DNA of 64,000 bases. Source: Desmodus rotundus. Lineage: Eukaryota; Chordata; Mammalia; Chiroptera; Phyllostomidae. Within the stretch, counting starts at the first letter, position 1; each line of letters opens with the position of its first letter. Under the pieces are notes generated by a model. It searched no databases, had not been told where the DNA came from, and saw only the letters and a list, made by a program, of their open reading frames with translations. Shown here one piece after another: positions 58,549 through 64,000 of the stretch. The stretch lies in assembly GCF_022682495.2 (NCBI RefSeq), contig NC_071397.1, forward strand, positions 19,602,739-19,666,738, given 5' to 3'. The position numbers and the translations under genes are program-made.

Positions 58549-59454
58549 CTGAAGCCAGCAGAACTTGGAAGATGGCAGGCAAAAAATAAGGACTTGTGCT
58601 GATTTGTTATGGCAAGGAGAGTAAAAAAGGGAAAAACTGATGAAATAATTTATAAGTCAAACTACTGACTCCTGGTCATTGACTGGGCATGCTAGCCCCA
58701 GTGACGCCTGATTCTGCAGAGAATCTTGGCTAGTTAGCATGGGCAACTGGTTGAATTGTAGCTGCTACTAAATGTAACAATTCTCTTTGAATTGTAAAAT
58801 TCTTAGGAGTGAAGACATGGCTTATTTGCATTTGGACACCCAAGTTATAGAACATGACCTAAAACATATTAAGCATCTGCTGTGTTCAATACAGTTAGTA
58901 AATCTCCAAGAAAAGATCTATTTCTCTTCGGTTTCTGTCATGGCTATACATTTCTCATAAAAATAATTAAGCTACTTTGTAAGTGAAATAATAAGTATTC
59001 AGAAACAGAGAAGATAGCCTATAGCTTTTGGTGTTAATAAGCAATAGCTTTTGGTGATTAGTGCCACATGATTTCAATGAATGTTGTTGAGCATCTCTAT
59101 GTAACAAGCAAGGAGTAAGAATAAGCTGTAATAATTGCTCTCTGCCTGCAGTGGGAGGTAGACAAAGAAATGAGATCATTCTACAACCTCACCACAGGTT
59201 CAGAGGTAGAGGCACAGAGGGTAGCATGGAAGCACTAAGGAGAGGAACGCAACAGTATGGGCCTGGGGGATAGGCAGGGAGATGCTAGAGAAAGAGTGTT
59301 TGAGGGTGGCAGTGCCTCGCTCTCAAGTGAAATTTAATATGGGGATTAGACAACTCCACGTGGTTGTGAAATCATGAGTTGAAGTGCAGAGGGGAGAAAT
59401 AGAATGCAGCGGCAATGGGGCTGCAGGCAAGTTTGGTGCTGCAGGAATGTCAGT

Positions 59455-59605
59455 GTAAGTAGAGTGAGGAAAGAGGAGAGACGAGAGATGGGAGACAAGA
59501 GACTAGGGAGGGAGGGGGAGAGAGAGAGAGACGAGAGATGATAGAGAGGCAGAAACGAGAGAGAGAGATGAGAGACAGGAGACCGGAGAGAGGGACCAGT
59601 TAGAG
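59455..59605. repeat. Purine-rich (GAGA) simple sequence
   Basis: Imperfect GAGAGA/GACGAGAGATG repeats, almost all purine on the plus strand. The serine/leucine-rich minus-strand ORF across it is low complexity and not a gene. Confidence 0.8.
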
Positions 59606-60342
59606 AGAGAATACGAATGATTTTCATTTGTAATCCAGACGATGCTTTATGTCTCAGAAAACATTATGAACTTCTAATCATCTGTGAACAGTTTCTCTTG
59701 CCTTTTATATATTTCTTTTCCGAAAAAAACAAAACCCGCCTCACAGACTAATAAGTCATGTTAACAAGCATGTGGCACAACAAGACGCTGATTTTGGTGG
59801 CTGTTATTACAGAGCACGTGACTTTCCAGGTGCCACTTGTAAAGAGCCTATTCTTGCCGTCCACTGTCAGAGGTCTAAGCAGTACTAGGCTCTGCTCTTC
59901 CGCTGACCATTTCAAGTGGGCCCTGGGCTTCTGTCCAGAAGCCCTAGCTGTCACTGTGAGAAAACTCAAGACGTGTGTTTTGTCCAAGGAAAACATCCAT
60001 AAAAAACCCCAAACTGTGAAAACAATAATCACAACAGGAAAGACACAGGCTCTAATCACAAAGTGTATAAAGTCAAATCAGATAAGATGTTTAAGAAACT
60101 ACGTGGAGGCATGAAGCACTATAAAAAAGTGAAATGGTAGCATTATTGGCGACTGAACTATAGCAGTAAGTTACTTTATAAAGCTCCCCAAAGACTTTTT
60201 ATTGTATTTTCCCACTGTGCATTTTAGCAAAGAGCAAAAGTAGTAAAACTTTGACCTGAAAGTTGCTTCCCAAATCTGAGATGCATGCCAATTTGGATCT
60301 GCAAAGGATGCATGAATATTAAAATATGTAAAACGAACTTAC

Positions 60343-60468
60343 TGTGTTGAGCCCCAGGCCATTAAGCATATATATCAAGTCCTCAGTGGCTACATTTCCA
60401 GAGGCACCTTTTGCATAGGGGCAGCCACCTAATCCTGATACTGCAGAGTCCACCACGTTAATCCCCAT
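60343..60468 (-). CDS. HMGCLL1: HMGCLL1, catalytic-loop exon
   Basis: The acceptor TTTTTCAG precedes ATGGGGATTAACG. The exon is 126 bp, exactly 42 codons (phase 0 at both ends), and the donor is ACACA|GTAAGT. It encodes '[10 protein letters not shown]', '[20 protein letters not shown]' and '[12 protein letters not shown]'. The glycine-rich loop with Cys corresponds to the catalytic Cys266 of HMGCL, and the Asn nine residues later to the metal ligand Asn275; both are present. The remaining catalytic residues (the N-terminal Arg/Asp and the HCH metal ligands) lie in exons to the right of the window. The leading Met is internal, not a start codon. Confidence 0.97.
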
Positions 60469-61054
60469 CTGAAAAACAAACCAAAACACCCAGGGTTTGT
60501 ATATTTCTGGCATCTAAATTGTTGCATTTCTATTTAACCTGTTCCAAAGAGCAAATAAGCAGAATTTGAATCCATTATCCAAACATTTGCTTACCCACCG
60601 GCTACTAGTACAGTCAGTCCTTGGGGTGCTGATTTCTTTTCTGACTCATGTTGGGTTTTTTTAGCCTAACCAACTCTGCTAAGGATCTCAGGAACTAGAA
60701 CAACTGTAGATCAACGTTAGGATGGTGTTTTCATTGATGAGAGCATGTATACATATACATTTTTGTGGGGGGTAGGGGTTGAAGCTGGAAATAAGATTAA
60801 TCACACCTAGATTGTACATACTCATCAACCAAAACCCAAACTGCAGCCTAGAAGCATTAGATAACACCAGGAAGTAGTTCTAACACACCAAGTCAAAACC
60901 AAGGTGCCGCAGAAGCCTGGTGGTGGAGACGTCACCATGTACGAAATAGTATTTGCATGGGCTCAACTCACCCCGTCTTTACGGAGCCATTACTGTCCAC
61001 ACAAACCCTGCTGCTTTGGGAGAAGTGAAGAAATATTTAAGAGGCAAGACATCT
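60469..61054. other. HMGCLL1 intron, no feature recognised
   Basis: No further HMGCLL1 exon (for example the one carrying the HCHD metal-ligand motif) was found to the right, so it lies beyond the window. Confidence 0.55.
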
Positions 61055-61255
61055 ACTACTAATAACCGCACCGGCTCACATTTATTAGGTCCTCACTAAG
61101 GACTGGTTATTATTCGTAACACCTTATGTGCATGCACTCACAATCCGCACAAAAATCCATGGGGTAGGTGCTTTTCTATTAACCCCGAACCACAGAGGAA
61201 GAAACTCAAGTGAACGGGATCACATATTTTACCTAAGGTCACCCCTGTCCCCCGG
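61055..61255 (-). repeat. MIR SINE
   Basis: Antisense MIR: 'TCACATTTATTAGGTCCTCACTAAGGACTGG', 'ATCCATGGGGTAGGTGCTTTTCTATTAACCCC', 'GAGGAAGAAACTCAAG', 'CCTAAGGTCACC'. Confidence 0.7.
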
Positions 61256-61554
61256 GAATTCACTTTCTGTTGTGATCTGTGGCCTCTGAACACACTGGAG
61301 TTGGTCCATGTTATCTGCTAGGAGGCAGCAAAGGTGGAGGGGATCTGTGTGTTCTGGAGGAGGTGAGCACAGCAGGGTCTGAAAGGGCCCTGGAGCTCAG
61401 ATTTGAATAATCAAAGAAGAGAAGCAGACGTATCATTCCTTTGTGAAAGTAACAACTGGGTAATGGAAGGCTACCAGGAGGCCGTTTCTGATTCACTCCT
61501 GGGCATTAAGGACAACGTAACACGACCTCATATAAAATGAGAAGCACCTGAAAG

Positions 61555-61735
61555 CAGAGCTCGGCCAGCCTACTTGATCAGCAGTTCCCACTCCCAGAAT
61601 CGGAATCCGCACCCCCAGAATGCTGGGTCCCCGGAGTTTCTGATTCAGGAGGTCTTGGCCGAAACCCGAGAGCTGGAATTTTTAACAAGATCCCAGATGC
61701 TGCTCTCGCTGCTGCTCTGGGGATCACTCTTGCTT
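61555..61735 (+). repeat. MER5-like (hAT) fragment
   Basis: 'CAGTTCCCACTCCCAGAATCGGAATCC', 'GTTTCTGATTCAGGAGGTCTTGG', 'GAATTTTTAACAAGATCCCAGATGCTGCTC', 'CTGCTCTGGGGATCAC' follow the MER5A order. Confidence 0.75.
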
Positions 61736-61744
61736 TTTTCTTTC

Positions 61745-62235
61745 CTTTAACAACAAACTTTTTATTTTAGAATTGTTTCAGATTTTCGGAAAATTTGCGA
61801 GGATGGTGCAGAGTTTTCCCATGTATTCTGCACTAAGTTGCCCTATTGTTAACATCTTCGTTATCATGGTATAGTTGCCACAACCGATGAACTAGTGACA
61901 ATAGTTATTGTTAGCTGAAGTCCACATCTTATTCAGACTTTCTTGGTTTTTAACTTTATGTCCTCTTTCTGTTCCGGGAACTCATTCAGGATCCCACATT
62001 ACATTTAGTGCGCTCGCCTCCTCGGGCTCCTCTGCACTGTGATAGTTCCTCAGACTCGCTTCCACTTTGCCGACGTCGACCGTTTTGACTACCAGTACTT
62101 GTCCTGTCTTTTGTACAGTGTCCTTCCGCATGGGTTTGTCTGACTTTTTTCCTCCTGGTTAGACCGGAGGGCTGGAGTTTTGTGAGGAAATGCAGAGGTG
62201 ATTCTTATTTCCTCCCATCAAAGTACAGTGATAGT
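61745..62235 (+). mobile_element. Old L1M fragment, left half
   Basis: 'TTTCAGATTTTCGGAAAATTTGCG', 'TTGCCCTATTGTTAACATCTT', 'GAAGTCCACATCTTATTCAGAC', 'GTTCCGGGAACTCATTCAGGATCCCACATTACATTTAG', 'GGGTTTGTCTGAC', 'TTAGACCGGAGGGC' match a well-known L1M 3'-region repeat in order. It continues at 63142 after an insertion. The strand is given as written and may be the antisense. Confidence 0.7.
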
Positions 62236-63141
62236 ATGTTGAATAAAAACATTTGGTCATTCAGGTGACCACAGGATATTTCTCATACTTGGTTTCCCAA
62301 GTCCCTGGCCCAGAGCACCTAAAACCCTTGGAATTTCCTAAGTGATAGCAGTTATGAAGGAGTCTTCTGTTGTGTTAATGAGGTAACGGTTGGATCTCAC
62401 TAAGGCTGAGGAGCCACCTCTGATTAACATAAGAAGAGCCACCTTCTTCTTCTAGGTAGAAGAGAGGCTGGAGGTTGAACGAACTGCCTAAGCTCAGTAT
62501 TTAATCAGTGATTGTTATGTAATGAAGCCTCCATAAAACCCCCAAAGGACAGGGTTTGGAGCACGCAGGGTTGGCGAGCACGCACAGGTACTGGGAGAGC
62601 AGTGCGCTCACAGAGCTCTGCACCTCCCCCACAGGTTGTCCTGTGCATCTCTTCCACCTGGCTGCTCCTGAGTTGTAATGTCTTTTTATAATAAACTGGT
62701 GATCTAGTAAGTAATATACTTCTCTGCATTCTGTAAGTCATTCTAGCAAGTTAACTGAACCCAAGGAACAGGTTGTAGGAGCCTCTGATTTATAAACAGT
62801 CCCCCAAAAGTACAGGGAACAACTTGGACTTGTGACTGGCATCTCAAGTTCAAGGAAGGGGTCATGGGAACCTCTGATCTGTATCTGGTCAGGCAGAAGC
62901 ACAGATGATACCTTGGGCTTGCAACTGGCATCTGAAGGTGGGAAGTGCAGGCTTGCAGGGCTGACTGTTTAACCTGTGAAATCTGACTTTAACTCTCGGT
63001 CAATAGTATCAGAATCAAGTTGAATGGTGGGACTCCAGCAGGTGTCCATGGAATCGTTGGTCTGGGTGGGGAGCCTCGCCCTACCCCCACTGGGAATGAA
63101 TCCAGAAACCCAAATCGATACACAGCGTCAAAATAGTTTAC
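62236..63141 (+). mobile_element. LTR-like repeat nested in the L1M fragment
   Basis: About 0.9 kb inserted into the L1M sequence. It includes 'TTGGTTTCCCAAGTCCCTGGCCCAGAGCACC', 'GTTAATGAGGTAACGG', 'GTAATGAAGCCTCCATAAAACCC', a TTATAATAAAC polyadenylation-like box at ~62686-62698, and 'GTGATCTAGTAAGTAA'. The right part is homologous to 1-540. It looks like an old LTR, family not named. ORFs at 62505-62931 (minus) are incidental. Confidence 0.6.
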
Positions 63142-63565
63142 GGCTGATATCAGCCTTTATCACCTGGCTGAGGTAGTGTTTGTCAGGTTTCCATACCGTA
63201 GAGCCCCACTCCCCTCTTCCCATATGGCACTCTTTGGGGGGAAAAGTCACTATGTGCAGCTCACACTCAAGGAGTGGAAAATATCTACATAAATTATTTG
63301 GAATTCTCCCACATGGGAGATTTGTCTATTCTCCCATGTTATATTTTCAAACGTTTACTTAGGAACAACACATAGGTGTTTATTTTGCACTCTGGCTTAT
63401 AATCCAGTATTACCTTACATATTGTGCTGCTCGAGTTCTTTGAGATTTGGTCATGAGGAGCTCTTTCTGTTGGCTCCTGTGTTCCTTTGACAAGGCAAAG
63501 GGATCGTGCTTTTTAAACCACTCCTCTACATCCTCCCTTGTGAGACTTAGGCCAACAGGACAGAA
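63142..63565 (+). mobile_element. Old L1M fragment, right half
   Basis: Continuation of 61745-62235: 'ATCACCTGGCTGAGGTAGTGTTTGTCAGG', 'GGCACTCTTTGGGGGGAAAAGTCACTATG', 'ATCTACATAAATTATTTGGAATTC', 'GGAGATTTGTCTATTC', 'GAGCTCTTTCTGTTGGCTCCTGTG', in the order expected from the repeat. Confidence 0.72.
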
Positions 63566-64000
63566 CCATAGTCCAAAAGCCCTGGATGTCTCTGGGACCT
63601 AAAGCTAGTTTACAAATATAATGTATTTGCTTTTGCACCTTCATTTCTCCTGATTATACTCCTCATGGGAAGGTCTCAGTGGCTCTTCTTCCTTGACTAC
63701 AGCCTCTCTGAAATACAATCCAACAAGCTCAGTCATATTTAGGTGTTAACAAGTGAGCAGCCACAGGATCGGTCCATCTAGAACAATCTATCTAAATTGC
63801 TCTGAATCAAAACAAGAAGTAAAAGAAATTAGGCTCTCGCAGGGAAATCTGTATATTGTCCAGAGTTGGGAAAGACAAATGTTAGGATGCTGGCTCATCT
63901 CTGGAAGTCTGCCATGACATCAAATAGGCACAGGAACTCTGTTTACAGGCTAAAATCGATCATTTCGGTAGAATTTAATCTATCCTTCATGCAGAGGGAC
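63566..64000. other. HMGCLL1 intron, no feature recognised
   Basis: No exon or named repeat was recognised up to the window edge. Confidence 0.4.

Larger units (their letters stand above)
57144..60342 (-). other. Last HMGCLL1 intron
   Basis: A 3.2 kb intron, donor GTAAGT at 60342 and acceptor TTCCCAG at 57144. A pyrimidine-rich run at 58450-58520 with CAAATCAATTAAACAA could be a VES 3' tail. A purine-rich simple region lies at 59455-59600. ORFs at 59748-60114 on both strands show no recognised homology. Confidence 0.8.

Noticed and set aside
59346..59627. Leucine/serine-rich minus-strand ORF
   Set aside because: It is a translation of GAGA-type simple sequence.
59748..60114. Overlapping ORFs of 103 and 118 codons just downstream of the HMGCLL1 catalytic exon
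   Set aside because: The exon ends at a clear GTAAGT donor, and the ORFs do not resemble HMG-CoA lyase. They are intronic.
1..64000. CRISPR arrays, prophage or operon-like gene clusters
   Set aside because: No regularly spaced identical repeats, no dense same-strand ORFs and no ribosome-binding-site pattern. The sequence is vertebrate nuclear DNA.

Overview
This window looks like mammalian nuclear DNA, almost certainly from a bat. It is AT-rich, with short exons separated by kilobases of intron and a dense layer of interspersed repeats. The bat call rests on tRNA-derived SINEs of the VES type (clean copies at 6.1 kb and 49.0 kb, an interrupted one at 7.6-8.3 kb), which established knowledge places in Chiroptera. 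L1-type LINEs, MIR/L2, MER5-like hAT remnants, a mariner remnant and MaLR/ERV-like LTRs fit a placental mammal. No Helitron was recognised, so a non-vespertilionid bat is possible, but that is weak evidence.

Two convergent protein-coding genes are only partly inside the window. On the plus strand, three short exons at 19592-19687, 19777-19849 and 22185-22257 splice in phase and encode the membrane-proximal stalk, the single transmembrane helix and the short tail of GFRAL, the GDF15 receptor. The first 19.6 kb is therefore taken as GFRAL intron; no earlier exon was recognised there. On the minus strand, exons at 60468-60343 and 57143-57042 encode the last 75 residues of HMGCLL1, an HMG-CoA lyase paralogue, including the catalytic cysteine loop and the stop codon. 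The tail-to-tail order GFRAL > < HMGCLL1, with about 35 kb between stop codons, matches human 6p12.1 as I recall it.

Layout: 0-19.6 kb is GFRAL intron with an old repeat at the left edge, an LTR (4.2-5.1 kb), two VES insertions, a half-L1 element (10.8-12.7 kb, minus), a mariner remnant (13.95-14.46 kb) and old L1/DNA-transposon pieces. 19.6-23.0 kb is the GFRAL 3' end. 23-55.7 kb is intergenic: two more half-L1 elements (26.7-28.8 and 35.6-37.6 kb, plus), a probable LTR (32.1-33.4 kb), a MaLR LTR (37.9-38.3 kb), a 3 kb degraded L1 (41.6-44.6 kb), nested L1 fragments (47.1-48.3 kb) and a VES (49.0 kb). From about 55.7 kb to the right edge is HMGCLL1 3' UTR and introns, with a nested pair of old repeats at 61.7-63.6 kb.

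The most notable feature is a family of three related ORF1-only retroelements (HAL1-like, 'half-L1'): L1-like 5' UTR, ORF1, then directly the L1-like 3' UTR, with no ORF2. The copy at 26742-28762 has an unbroken 279-codon ORF1 and a perfect 21 bp target-site duplication, so it looks recent. I see no CRISPR, operon or other prokaryotic system and no convincing new gene; ORFs elsewhere are short and mostly lie in repeats.
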